A stretch of DNA of 64,000 nt from Pseudomonas guariconensis. GTDB lineage: Bacteria > Pseudomonadota > Gammaproteobacteria > Pseudomonadales > Pseudomonadaceae. Shown here piece by piece: positions 51,372-59,972 of this stretch. The notes beneath the pieces were generated by a model. The model was not told where the DNA came from. It searched no databases and saw only the letters and a list, made by a program, of their open reading frames with translations. Position 1 is the stretch's first letter, and each line of letters opens with the position of its first letter. The stretch is taken from positions 1-64,000 of the forward strand of contig NZ_FMYX01000009.1 in assembly GCF_900102675.1 (NCBI RefSeq). Direction: 5' to 3'. Made by a program: the position numbers and the translations under genes.

Positions 51372-52988
51372 TCAGAATACCTGGCACAGCAGCCAGTACA
51401 GGCATCCGGCCAGCAACATTGCTGCCGGCAAGGTCAACACCCAGGCCATCAACAGATTGAACAGCGTCCGGCGCTGGACGCCTGAGCCGTTCGCCACCAT
51501 GGTCCCCGCGACACCGGATGAGAGCACGTGGGTGGTCGACACCGGTAGACCGAACAGGTCCGCCGCGCCAATGGTGCACATGGCCACCACTTCTGCCGAG
51601 GCGCCCTGGGCATAGCTCAGGTGGGTCTTGCCGATCTTTTCCCCCACCGTGACCACGATGCGTCGCCAGCCCACCATCGTGCCCAGGCCCAATGCAATGG
51701 CGACCACCACCTTGACCCACAGCGGGATATAGCGGGTGGCATCGTCCAGTTGCTGTTTGAACACCGTTATCTGGCGGTGGGTATCGGCGTCGAAGCGTGC
51801 CAACTGTTGCTTGTCGATGAGGCGGATGGTTTCGCTCGCCAGATACATGTCGTTGCGTATGTTGGCCATGGCTTCGGCTGGCACTCGGTTGAGCGAGCCA
51901 TAGCCTTTGACCTGTTCGCCGATCATCCCGCTGAGTGCGGCCAAGGCGGGGACCAGCTGGGGGCTCGCCTTGGGCTCGGCAATGAAGGCGACCAGCGCCT
52001 GACGGGGGTCGCCCGGTGCTGCTTGAGGCGCACTGCGCACCAGCGCTTGACGGGTGCTTTGGGCGATGACAGAGAACTGCTGTGCCTGCTCGGTGGGCAT
52101 GGTCTTGTTCAGCGCGTAGGCCATTGGCAAGGTGCCCACCAGAATCAGCATGATCAGCCCCATGCCTTTCTGGCCATCATTGGACCCATGGGCGAACGAC
52201 ACGCCGGTGCAGGTCAGGATCAACACGCTGCGGATCCACCAGGGGGGAGGTGTCTGCCCTTGCGGTGCCTGGTATAGCTCGCGACGCTTGATCAGCAGGC
52301 GCATTGCCAGCAACAGCAAGGCGGCGCAGGCGAAGCCGATCAGCGGCGAAAACAGCAGGGCATAGCCCACCTTGCCGGCTTGGGCCCAGTCCACCCCGCT
52401 GGTGCCTGCGCGGCCATGCATCAGGGCGTTGGCCACGCCGACGCCGATGATGGAGCCGATCAAGGTGTGTGAGGACGAGGCTGGCAGACCCAGCCACCAG
52501 GTGCCCAGGTTCCAGATGATTGCCGCCAGCAGCAAGGCGAACACCATGGCAAAGCCGGCCGTTGAGCCGACCTGCAGAATCAACTCCACCGGCAGCAGCG
52601 CAATGATGGCGAAGGCCACGGCACCGCTGGACAGCAGCACCCCAAGGAAATTGCACAGGCCAGACCATACCACCGCCACCGACGCAGGCAACGAATGGGT
52701 GTAGATCACCGTGGCGACCGCATTGGCCGTGTCATGAAAGCCGTTGACGAACTCGAAGCCCAGGGCGATCAGCAGCGCCAGGCCCAGCAGCAGGAAGGGA
52801 GTGAAGGTAGTAACGACGGTGCCGCTGGCGCTGACATCCTGTTTCAGGCTCCAGGCGGTGTAAGCCACAGCGGCCAGCAGCAGGCCGATGAACAGCGTGA
52901 GGGTGCCGCGGCCGGGTCTGTGCGACAACGGCGGGCGGACGTCGCAGTGGGCCAGGTCGGTCTGGTTGGCCAGTGACGAGGTTGCCAT
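51372..52988 (-). CDS. pitA: Inorganic phosphate transporter, Pit family
   Basis: A 538-residue Pit-type low-affinity, proton-coupled phosphate (metal-phosphate) transporter. It has about ten helices and two repeats of the family signature: EFVNGFHDTANAVATVIYTHSLP (N-terminal) and CTGVSFAHGSNDGQKGMGLIMLIL (central). LPVSTTHVLSSGVAGTMVANG is near the end. The extended hydrophilic loop (about 320-420) is usual. ATG 52988 has GGAG six bases upstream; the longer frame to 53045 has no site. Confidence 0.92.
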   Translation of the reverse strand: MATSSLANQTDLAHCDVRPPLSHRPGRGTLTLFIGLLLAAVAYTAWSLKQDVSASGTVVTTFTPFLLLGLALLIALGFEFVNGFHDTANAVATVIYTHSLPASVAVVWSGLCNFLGVLLSSGAVAFAIIALLPVELILQVGSTAGFAMVFALLLAAIIWNLGTWWLGLPASSSHTLIGSIIGVGVANALMHGRAGTSGVDWAQAGKVGYALLFSPLIGFACAALLLLAMRLLIKRRELYQAPQGQTPPPWWIRSVLILTCTGVSFAHGSNDGQKGMGLIMLILVGTLPMAYALNKTMPTEQAQQFSVIAQSTRQALVRSAPQAAPGDPRQALVAFIAEPKASPQLVPALAALSGMIGEQVKGYGSLNRVPAEAMANIRNDMYLASETIRLIDKQQLARFDADTHRQITVFKQQLDDATRYIPLWVKVVVAIALGLGTMVGWRRIVVTVGEKIGKTHLSYAQGASAEVVAMCTIGAADLFGLPVSTTHVLSSGVAGTMVANGSGVQRRTLFNLLMAWVLTLPAAMLLAGCLYWLLCQVF

Positions 52989-53117
52989 GGAGGGCTCCGG
53001 GTGGCGTCGGGCAAAGATGCCAGGCGGGCAAAGCATAGAAGGCAATTCAGAGTCTGCACGTGACCTTGGTCAATGAAGGCCCTAGGCTGATGGGAAAGCC
53101 TGGCGTAGGAGAACGTC

Positions 53118-53504
53118 GTGATCCGTTGCAAACGTGTCTACGATCCAATGGAGGCCGAGGACGGTCAGCGGGTGCTGGTCGATCGCCTGTGGCCACGCAA
53201 CAAACGCAAGGACGACCTTCACGGCCGATGGTTGCGAGAGGTCGCACCCTCCGATGAGTTGCGTAAGGCGTTTCATCATGGCGAGGTTGATTTCGCCGGT
53301 TTCACCCAGCGCTACCAGCAGGAGCTCGCGGCCCATCCCGAGCATTGGTACCCCCTGCTGGATCTGGCGGCCAAGGGCAACTTGACCTTGCTCTATGCCG
53401 GCAAGGACACCAAGCACAATAACGCCGTGGTGCTGGCCGGGTGGCTGGAGGATGAACTGGAGCGCCGTGGACCGGGTAGTTCACCGGTGTGCTATGCCCC
53501 GTAG
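53118..53504 (+). CDS. DUF488-family protein
   Basis: A 128-residue DUF488 protein: opening IRCKRVYDPMEAEDGQRVLVDRLWPRN, then DLHGRWLREVAPSDELRKAFHH and LTLLYAGKDTKHNNAVVLAGWL. These are family signatures; DUF488 proteins are of unsettled function and some have been linked to nucleic-acid or stress roles. GTG 53118 has AGGAG six bases before it. A GNAT gene follows 22 bases later, so the two are probably co-expressed. Confidence 0.88.
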   Translation: MIRCKRVYDPMEAEDGQRVLVDRLWPRNKRKDDLHGRWLREVAPSDELRKAFHHGEVDFAGFTQRYQQELAAHPEHWYPLLDLAAKGNLTLLYAGKDTKHNNAVVLAGWLEDELERRGPGSSPVCYAP

Positions 53505-53526
53505 ATTGACTGGAAGACCACTCCAC

Positions 53527-53967
53527 ATGCCGTTCGAACTGACCCCCGCCACCGACGCCTACCGCACCTTCGCCCGCGATCTGACCCGGCGCGCCATGCT
53601 GCCTTACTACCGGGAGTTCGACCTGCTGTGGATCGAGGAAGCCTTCGACGAAGCCTGGGGTTGGCGCGAACAGTGGCTGGTGACGCAGGAGGGGCAAGTG
53701 CTGGGTTTTTGCAGCCTCAGCCAGGATCGTCAGGCCCTGTTCATCCGCGAGTTGCACCTGCTGCCGGAGCACAGGGGGCGTGGTGTCGGCGCTTGGGTAT
53801 TGGAGACCCTGGCCCAGTGGGCAGGGCAACGGGGGCTGCCCTTGCTCAGATTGATGGTGTTCAAGAGCAATCCTGCGCGTCAGCTCTATCGGCGACATGG
53901 TTTCGTCGAGATGGGCGAGGACGACTGTTTCGTGCGTATGCAACGCGGGGTCGCGCCGAAAAGCTGA
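53527..53967 (+). CDS. GNAT-family N-acetyltransferase
   Basis: A 146-residue GNAT enzyme: acetyl-CoA loop LPEHRGRGVGAWVLETLAQWAG (R/Q-x-x-G-x-G/A) at about 79-100, preceded by ALFIRELHLL and followed by LMVFKSNPARQLYRRHGFVEMGEDD. It transfers acetyl from acetyl-CoA to an amine; the acceptor is unknown. ATG 53527 with GGAAG about nine bases before is preferred to the longer frame inside the DUF488 gene. It is followed by an XRE regulator gene. Confidence 0.87.
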   Translation: MPFELTPATDAYRTFARDLTRRAMLPYYREFDLLWIEEAFDEAWGWREQWLVTQEGQVLGFCSLSQDRQALFIRELHLLPEHRGRGVGAWVLETLAQWAGQRGLPLLRLMVFKSNPARQLYRRHGFVEMGEDDCFVRMQRGVAPKS

Positions 53968-54112
53968 CTGTCGAGACGGATCGTGACCAATGGCGCAATG
54001 ATGGCTTGCCAGGATTGGATCCCACTTGGCATAGTGCCATCCGGGGTGATGGCCACTTGCTCGAAGGTCACCATTTCCGTGGGATTCATGGACAGCAAGG
54101 GAAGGGAGTCGA

Positions 54113-54502
54113 ATGAGTGGAATTGGTCCGCGGCTGCGGGAAGAGCGTGAGCGCCTTGGCCTCACCCAGCGGGTGTTCGGCGACATCGGCGGTGTCGAGC
54201 CCAATGCCCAGGGCAAGTATGAAAGTGGTGAGCGCACGCCGCGGGTCGATTATCTGGCCGCGCTGGCCAAGCGGGGCGTTGATGCGCTCTATGTGCTCAG
54301 TGGTGCGCATACCCCAGCCCCACTGGACAGCCTGACCGTCGATGAAGACCGCGTGCTGGCGCTTTTCCGCCGACTGCCTGAGGCTGATCAGGTTGCCTTG
54401 CGCCACCTGTTGCAGCGTCTGGCTGGAGAGGCGGGCGAGCGCGATGGTGGCCAGGTACGCACATCGGGTCGGTCTGTGATTTTCGACGATGCATTGACCT
54501 AG
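54113..54502 (+). CDS. XRE-family transcriptional regulator
   Basis: A 129-residue helix-turn-helix protein: HTH in residues 4-60 (LREERERLGLTQRVFGDIGGVEPNAQGKYESGERTPRVDYLAAL) and a helical tail (TVDEDRVLALFRRLPEADQVALRHLLQRL). Cro/CI-type regulators of this kind usually autoregulate. AAGGGAG lies before the ATG. The stop codon lies within one arm of a 13-bp inverted repeat that runs into the gacA promoter, so it may also affect gacA. An XRE gene in this place is also recalled from P. putida KT2440. Confidence 0.88.
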   Translation: MSGIGPRLREERERLGLTQRVFGDIGGVEPNAQGKYESGERTPRVDYLAALAKRGVDALYVLSGAHTPAPLDSLTVDEDRVLALFRRLPEADQVALRHLLQRLAGEAGERDGGQVRTSGRSVIFDDALT

Positions 54503-54551
54503 TGACCGCTGCGCGCTAGGAGGCGAAATAGCCAACCAGGTCACTAGGTCA
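54495..54551. promoter_or_regulatory. 13-bp inverted repeat between the XRE gene and gacA
   Basis: TGACCTAGTGACC (54495-54507) and GGTCACTAGGTCA (54539-54551) are perfect inverted arms 31 bases apart. Each arm contains the direct repeat GGTC. The left arm covers the XRE stop codon, and the right arm is about 60 bases before the gacA start. Confidence 0.6.
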
Positions 54552-54610
54552 GCAGTGAAAAATTTTGTTAAGGTGGCGGGATCCAATCGCCCCATTGACG
54601 AGGTGTCTGT

Positions 54611-55249
54611 TTGATTAGGGTCTTGGTGGTCGATGATCACGATCTGGTGCGTACCGGCATCACGCGCATGTTGGCCGATATCGATGGCCTGCAGGTGGTG
54701 GGGGAGGCGGATTCCGGCGAGTCGGCACTGAAGCTGGCCCGGGAGCTTAAGCCGGACGTCGTCCTGATGGATGTGAAAATGCCAGGCATCGGCGGCTTGG
54801 AGGCGACCCGCAAGTTGTTGCGCAGCCATCCGGACATCAAAGTGGTCGCGGTCACCGTGTGTGAGGACGACCCGTTCCCCACGCGCCTGATGCAGGCCGG
54901 GGCGGCCGGTTACCTGACCAAGGGGGCAGGGCTGGACGAAATGGTCCAGGCTATCCGCCTGGCCTTTGCCGGCCAGCGCTACATCAGCCCGCAGATCGCC
55001 CAGCAGCTGGCGCTCAAGTCGTTCCAGCCCCAGGGCTCGCCATTCGATGCCCTGTCGGAGCGGGAGATCCAGATCGCGTTGATGATCGTGGGCTGCCAGA
55101 AAGTGCAGATCATCTCCGACAAGTTGTGCCTGTCGCCCAAGACCGTCAATACTTACCGTTATCGGATCTTCGAAAAACTCTCGGTCACCAGCGACGTCGA
55201 ACTGACCTTGCTGGCCGTTCGCCACGGTATGGTTGACGCAAGTCTGTAA
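54611..55249 (+). CDS. gacA: Response regulator GacA
   Basis: GacA is the response regulator of the GacS/GacA system that turns on the RsmY/RsmZ small RNAs and through them secondary metabolism and biofilm. The 212-residue protein has a receiver domain with D8, D9 and phospho-acceptor D54 (VVLMDVKMPG), T/K at AVTV and K-TKGAG, then a NarL-type HTH (ALSEREIQIALMIVGCQKVQIISDKLCLSPKTVNTYRYRIF). TTG 54611 with GAGG seven bases before it is the known start for gacA. Seven bases separate it from uvrC; the pair is an operon as in other bacteria. Confidence 0.97.
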   Translation: MIRVLVVDDHDLVRTGITRMLADIDGLQVVGEADSGESALKLARELKPDVVLMDVKMPGIGGLEATRKLLRSHPDIKVVAVTVCEDDPFPTRLMQAGAAGYLTKGAGLDEMVQAIRLAFAGQRYISPQIAQQLALKSFQPQGSPFDALSEREIQIALMIVGCQKVQIISDKLCLSPKTVNTYRYRIFEKLSVTSDVELTLLAVRHGMVDASL

Positions 55250-55255
55250 GGCCCC

Positions 55256-57079
55256 ATGTCTCAAATCTTCGATGCCAGTGCATTCCTGGCGACCTGCAGC
55301 GGTCGCCCAGGCGTCTACCGAATGTTCGACGCCGAGGCGCGGCTGCTCTACGTGGGCAAAGCCAAGAACCTCAAGAAACGCCTGGCCAGTTATTTTCGCA
55401 AGACGGGTCTTGCGCCCAAGACGGCAGCCCTGGTGGGGCGCATCGCCCAGGTGGAGACCACCATCACCGCCAACGAGACCGAGGCGTTGCTACTGGAGCA
55501 GACGCTGATCAAAGAATGGCGTCCGCCCTATAACATCCTGCTGCGCGACGACAAATCCTACCCCTATGTCTTTCTTTCCGACGGTGAATTCCCACGGCTG
55601 GGCATTCATCGTGGCGCCAAGAAGGCCAAGGGGCGTTACTTCGGTCCGTACCCTAGCGCTGGCGCCATTCGCGAGAGCCTGAGCCTGCTGCAAAAAGCCT
55701 TCTCGGTGCGCCAATGTGAGGACAGCTATTACGCCAACCGCACCCGGCCATGCCTGCAATACCAGATCAAGCGCTGCAAAGGCCCGTGCGTCGGCCTGGT
55801 GACGCCAGAGGAGTACGCTGAGGATGTGCGCCATTCGATGATGTTCCTCGAAGGCCGCAGCCAGCAATTGGGCAATGAGCTCAATGCCGAAATGGAAAAG
55901 GCCGCCATGGCCCTGAACTTCGAGAAGGCGGCAGAGTTGCGCGACCAGATCGCCTTGCTGCGCCGAGTGCAGGACCAACAGTACATGGAAGGTGGCTCGG
56001 GGGATGTCGACGTCGTGGCTGCCTTCGTCAACCCGGGTGGCGCCTGCGTGCACCTGATCAGCGTGCGGGGCGGGCGGGTACTGGGCAGCAAGAACTTCTT
56101 TCCCCAGGTGGGCATCGAGGAGGAGGTGGCCGAGGTCATGGCCGCGTTCTTGTCCCAGTACTACCTGGGCAATGCCGAGCGCGAACTGCCGGGCGAATTG
56201 ATCGTCAACGTGACCCACGAAGACTTTGCCGCCATCAGCGAGGCGGTGCAGACCCTGCGTGGCCGGGAACTGGCCATCAGCCATAGGGTGCGTGGCACGC
56301 GGGCACGCTGGCAGCAGTTGGCGGTCACCAATGCCGAACAGGCCCTCAACGCCCGCCTGGCCAACCGCCAGCACATGGCCGCGCGTTTCGAGGCTCTGGC
56401 CCAGGTGCTGGGCCTCGATGAAGTGCCCCAGCGCCTGGAATGCTACGACATCAGCCATTCCAGCGGTGAAGCCACCGTGGCCAGTTGCGTGGTGTTCGGC
56501 CCGGAAGGACCGCTCAAGTCCGACTATCGACGCTTCAACATCGAAGGCGTGACCGCCGGCGACGACTACGCCGCCATGCACCAGGCCCTGACGCGCCGCT
56601 TCGGTCGCATCAAGGACGGCGAGGGCAAGCTGCCCGACGTGCTCCTGGTGGACGGCGGCAAGGGACAGTTGAACATGGCCCGCGAGGTCATGCAGGAGCT
56701 TGCCCTGACCGACCTGACCTTGCTCGGCGTGGCCAAGGGTGTGACGCGCAAGGCTGGTTTCGAGACCTTGTACCTCAACGACGTGGCCCACGAGTTCACC
56801 CTCAAGGGGGATTCACCGGCCTTGCACCTGATCCAACAGATCCGCGACGAAGCCCACCGTTTTGCCATCACCGGCCACCGTGCCCGGCGCGGCAAGGCTC
56901 GGCGCACCTCGAGCCTGGAGGACGTGGCCGGGGTCGGGCCCAAGCGCCGCCGTGACCTGCTGAAACATTTCGGCGGCCTGCAGGAGCTCAACCGCGCCAG
57001 CATCGATGAAATCGCCAAGGCGCCAGGCATCAGTAAAAAGCTTGCCGAGTCGATTTATGCCAGCCTGCATAGCGAGTAG
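55256..57079 (+). CDS. uvrC: Excinuclease ABC subunit C
   Basis: UvrC makes both incisions in nucleotide excision repair. The 607-residue protein has a GIY-YIG nuclease domain (about 13-95; GRPGVYRMFDAEARLLYVGKAKNLKKRL), a UVR motif (about 204-239; AMALNFEKAAELRDQIALLR), an RNase H-like C-terminal nuclease (about 380-540; ECYDISHSSGEATVASCVVF, LLVDGGKGQLNMA) and HhH repeats at the end. The uvrY/gacA-uvrC linkage is conserved across gammaproteobacteria. Confidence 0.98.
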   Translation: MSQIFDASAFLATCSGRPGVYRMFDAEARLLYVGKAKNLKKRLASYFRKTGLAPKTAALVGRIAQVETTITANETEALLLEQTLIKEWRPPYNILLRDDKSYPYVFLSDGEFPRLGIHRGAKKAKGRYFGPYPSAGAIRESLSLLQKAFSVRQCEDSYYANRTRPCLQYQIKRCKGPCVGLVTPEEYAEDVRHSMMFLEGRSQQLGNELNAEMEKAAMALNFEKAAELRDQIALLRRVQDQQYMEGGSGDVDVVAAFVNPGGACVHLISVRGGRVLGSKNFFPQVGIEEEVAEVMAAFLSQYYLGNAERELPGELIVNVTHEDFAAISEAVQTLRGRELAISHRVRGTRARWQQLAVTNAEQALNARLANRQHMAARFEALAQVLGLDEVPQRLECYDISHSSGEATVASCVVFGPEGPLKSDYRRFNIEGVTAGDDYAAMHQALTRRFGRIKDGEGKLPDVLLVDGGKGQLNMAREVMQELALTDLTLLGVAKGVTRKAGFETLYLNDVAHEFTLKGDSPALHLIQQIRDEAHRFAITGHRARRGKARRTSSLEDVAGVGPKRRRDLLKHFGGLQELNRASIDEIAKAPGISKKLAESIYASLHSE

Positions 57080-57112
57080 AATGCCACCCTCAACCCGCAG
57101 CCAGTCGTACCG

Positions 57113-57673
57113 ATGAATATTCCAAACCTGCTCACCGTTCTACGCGTCCTGCTCATCCCGATCTTCATCCTGCTGTTCTATGTGCCCTATCACTGGAGCT
57201 ACATTGCCGCCAGCACGGTGTTCGCCATTGCCGCCGCCACTGACTGGCTGGACGGCTACCTGGCCCGTCGCCTGCAGCAGAGCACGCCATTCGGTGCCTT
57301 CCTGGACCCGGTGGCGGACAAGCTGATGGTCGCGGTCGCCTTGGTGTTGCTGGTGCAGGTGCATGCCAATTTCTGGCTGACGTTGCCGGCTGCGGTGATC
57401 ATCGGTCGCGAGATCGTGGTTTCGGCGCTGCGTGAATGGATGGCGGAACTGGGGGCGAGGGCGCATGTGGCCGTGTCCAACCTCGGCAAGTGGAAAACCG
57501 CCGCGCAGATGCTGGCGCTGGTCATTCTGCTGGCCAATCCACCGGTGCTGACCTTCTGGGTGGTGCTCGGCTACGCCTTGCTGCTGGTCGCCGCTGGCTT
57601 GACGCTGCTGTCGATGGTCCACTACCTGGTCGCTGCCTGGCCGCACCTGCGCGAAGGCTCGGAGCAGAAGTAA
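57113..57673 (+). CDS. pgsA: CDP-diacylglycerol-glycerol-3-phosphate 3-phosphatidyltransferase
   Basis: PgsA makes phosphatidylglycerophosphate, the precursor of phosphatidylglycerol and cardiolipin. The 186-residue integral membrane protein has the CDP-alcohol phosphotransferase motif D-x2-DG-x2-AR-x8-G-x3-D-x3-D in TDWLDGYLARRLQQSTPFGAFLDPVADK and four to six helices. It starts 33 bases after uvrC in the conserved gacA-uvrC-pgsA order and is followed by the tRNA promoter. Confidence 0.97.
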   Translation: MNIPNLLTVLRVLLIPIFILLFYVPYHWSYIAASTVFAIAAATDWLDGYLARRLQQSTPFGAFLDPVADKLMVAVALVLLVQVHANFWLTLPAAVIIGREIVVSALREWMAELGARAHVAVSNLGKWKTAAQMLALVILLANPPVLTFWVVLGYALLLVAAGLTLLSMVHYLVAAWPHLREGSEQK

Positions 57674-57694
57674 AAGTTTTTTTGAATCAAAGGG

Positions 57695-57722
57695 TTGACG
57701 TTGTTTTGCAGATCGCTACAAT
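57695..57722 (+). promoter_or_regulatory. Sigma-70 promoter of tRNA-Gly
   Basis: TTGACG and TACAAT are separated by 16 bases and lie just before the tRNA gene. The expected start of transcription is near 57730, eight bases before the tRNA. Confidence 0.85.
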
Positions 57723-57737
57723 GGCACCCATCACGAC

Positions 57738-57813
<76 letters not shown>

Positions 57814-57860
57814 AATTCAGTGTTCATGGGGTGTCACCCGATATCCCGGAACGCTTCCAG

Positions 57861-57899
57861 AAAAGGCCAAAGATTTTATCTTTGGCCTTTTTTGTTTTT
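57861..57899 (+). terminator. Terminator downstream of tRNA-Gly
   Basis: AAAAGGCCAAAGAT and ATCTTTGGCCTTTTTT form a long stem around TTT, followed by TTTGTTTTT. It lies about 50 bases after the tRNA and can also serve the minus strand. Confidence 0.92.
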
Positions 57900-58005
57900 C
57901 CCGTTTCCAATACGCCACGCCAGTCAGAGGCGCAAGCTCCCGGCTGAACCAGGGGGATGGGCACCGCCTGGACGTTCGTGCCGTTGGCGGTGCGTATGGT
58001 AAGTG

Positions 58006-58830
58006 TCAGAGCGTCGGCATCACCGGCTCACGTCCGGCGAGAATATCTTCCACACGTCGTTGCAGGGCATCATTGAGCACCTGCGGTTGTGGAATGAGCC
58101 AGTAACGTTCCTCCTGAATTCCTTCGAATACCCGTTCGGCGAACTGGTCCGGGGTCAGCCCATGCGCGTCCAGCATCTGACGCATGGTGTCGACGAACCC
58201 TCGCACTTCGGGGCGGTCGAGCGCATCGCCAAAGGGATTGTCGAAGATGCCACTACGCACCGGGCCCGGTGCGAGCAGCGACACCCCCACGGGCGTGCCG
58301 AGCATTTTCAACTCGCCATGCAGCGACTCGGTCAGGGCGACGACGGCGAACTTCGTCGCCGAGTAGGGCGCCATCAGTGGGCTTGCCAAAAACCCGCCCA
58401 CCGATGCGGTGTTGATGATGCGCGCCGGCGCATTGCGCTCTAGCATGCGTGGCACGAAGCTGCGCAGGCCGTTGAGCACGCCATGGACATTGACCGCAAA
58501 GCTGTTTTCGAAGCGCTCCGGTGAGATCTCCCAGCTAAAGCCCGTGGCCATGATGCCGGCATTGTTGAACAGCAGATCGACACCGCCGAAACGCTGCCAG
58601 GTGGCCTCGGCCAGCGCCTCGAGCGCTTGCGGATTGCGCACATCGGTCGGTACGCACAGCGTCTCGGTGTCGAGCGTGGCCGCGACGGCCTCGAGTTTGT
58701 CGCGGTCCAGGTCGGCCAGCACCACGCGCATGCCAAGCTTGGCGGCATGCCGCGCCAGCCCACTGCCGATGCCACTGGCCGCGCCGGTAATGACCGCGGT
58801 ACCGCCTTCGAAACGAATGGATGTCGTCAT
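58006..58830 (-). CDS. Short-chain dehydrogenase/reductase
   Basis: A 274-residue classical SDR. The dinucleotide motif is GAASGIG near the N-terminus, NNAG is at the usual place, and the catalytic Ser and YSATK lie in INTASVGGFLASPLMAPYSATKFAV. The C-terminal part (PGPVRSGIFDN and after) is long. NAD(P)H use is general; the substrate cannot be given. ATG 58830 starts MTTSIRFEGGTAVITGAAS; the ribosome site is weak. It is monogenic; a 195-base gap follows to the phosphatase gene. Confidence 0.9.
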   Translation of the reverse strand: MTTSIRFEGGTAVITGAASGIGSGLARHAAKLGMRVVLADLDRDKLEAVAATLDTETLCVPTDVRNPQALEALAEATWQRFGGVDLLFNNAGIMATGFSWEISPERFENSFAVNVHGVLNGLRSFVPRMLERNAPARIINTASVGGFLASPLMAPYSATKFAVVALTESLHGELKMLGTPVGVSLLAPGPVRSGIFDNPFGDALDRPEVRGFVDTMRQMLDAHGLTPDQFAERVFEGIQEERYWLIPQPQVLNDALQRRVEDILAGREPVMPTL

Positions 58831-59026
58831 CTTCGGTTTTCTGTCGGGTTGAGAGTGGACGCCTACCTGCGCAGGCACCCACCATGACCCAGAGGTCGAA
58901 CCCTCACATCGTCCGTTTGAACGAGAGCCAATGAAGCGCTCAGCTACCCGAAGGTCATGCCTCTGGGGCAGGCAAACGCCGCTCAACTGTGCGCACATGC
59001 ACTGCGCGTCCACCCAATGCGAGCAC

Positions 59027-59854
59027 CTATGGCTTGGCCTTCCAGGCACCCGAGGCCGCTGCCGCGCGGAATTTGGCGCGATTCTCGGGCGTGTCGGCAG
59101 GCTCGGACTCCCCGAAGATCGCCTTCATCCAGTGCCCGTCGGTCGGGTTGGGGAAGACGATGAACTTATCGCCGAACTGGGCACGGTCTTCATCGAGCAA
59201 CGTGGCGCGCTGCTGGACGTTGTCGACGTAGTACCGGCGTTTGAAGTCGTTGAGGTTGTCGCCCAGCATCAGCAGCACGTCGTGGTGCTCGGCTATGGCC
59301 TTTTGCGCAGGCTCTTTGTTGGAGCTTTCGCGCAGGATGGTCACGTGTTCTTTGTCGGCGAAGGGCACCTTCAGTGCGCGCAGGTTTTCGAGTGCGTACG
59401 CGTCGGTCTTGTCGCCCTGATCGCGGCTGGATACATAGAAGATTTCCACGCCCTTGGACTTGGCATATTCGAGAAACGCCAGTGCACCTGGTGTCAGGGT
59501 CGGGCCGTTGGCGGCGACCCAGCGGTCCCAGAGGGCATCGTCGAAGAAGTCCTTATCCTCGTTCATCAGCGCGCCCCAGTAGGTGTTGCTGCTGAGGATC
59601 GTGTCGTCCAGGTCGCTGATGATCGCTGGCGGCTTGGCACCAGGTTTGCGCTCGGCCAGGGCCTGGTCCAGGCGCAGCTTGGCCAAGTTGAAGCCCTGGT
59701 AGTACAAGGCACGGTATTCGGCCGCAGTCTGCCGCCAGGCGACGGCGGCGGTCAGCAGGTTGGGCTTGGCGGGGGCGGTATCGGCCAGCGCCAACTGGAA
59801 GGGCGCGGCGAGTAGCAGAGCGGTGGTGGCGATTATTGTTCTTGGCGTGGGCAT
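59027..59854 (-). CDS. Exported HAD acid phosphatase, lipoprotein e(P4)-like
   Basis: A 275-residue periplasmic phosphatase of the class C/e(P4) HAD group. The signal peptide is MPTPRTIIATTALLLAAPFQLALA. The catalytic DLDDTIL (D81 nucleophile, D83 acid/base), FYVSSRDQ and MLGDNLNDF supply the Mg ligands. Known relatives hydrolyse nucleotide 5'-monophosphates, including NMN, or other phosphomonoesters. There is no lipobox Cys at the cleavage site, so it is soluble rather than a lipoprotein. AAGGA lies nine bases before ATG 59854; the longer frame to 60070 is not signal-like. Confidence 0.9.
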   Translation of the reverse strand: MPTPRTIIATTALLLAAPFQLALADTAPAKPNLLTAAVAWRQTAAEYRALYYQGFNLAKLRLDQALAERKPGAKPPAIISDLDDTILSSNTYWGALMNEDKDFFDDALWDRWVAANGPTLTPGALAFLEYAKSKGVEIFYVSSRDQGDKTDAYALENLRALKVPFADKEHVTILRESSNKEPAQKAIAEHHDVLLMLGDNLNDFKRRYYVDNVQQRATLLDEDRAQFGDKFIVFPNPTDGHWMKAIFGESEPADTPENRAKFRAAAASGAWKAKP

Positions 59855-59972
59855 GTACGAGATTCCTTGTCTCACCCGCTGCGGGTCGGCGGGCCTAGGA
59901 ACCTCGTAACACAAGCCGGGCGGCTGTCTCAATCGCGGTGACGCAATTGGGTAGCAACCTGGCGCCATATCG

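Noticed and set aside
54501..54610. GacA-box small RNAs (RsmX/Y/Z type)
   Set aside because: No TGTAAG-N6-CTTACA motif was seen near gacA or elsewhere in the window.
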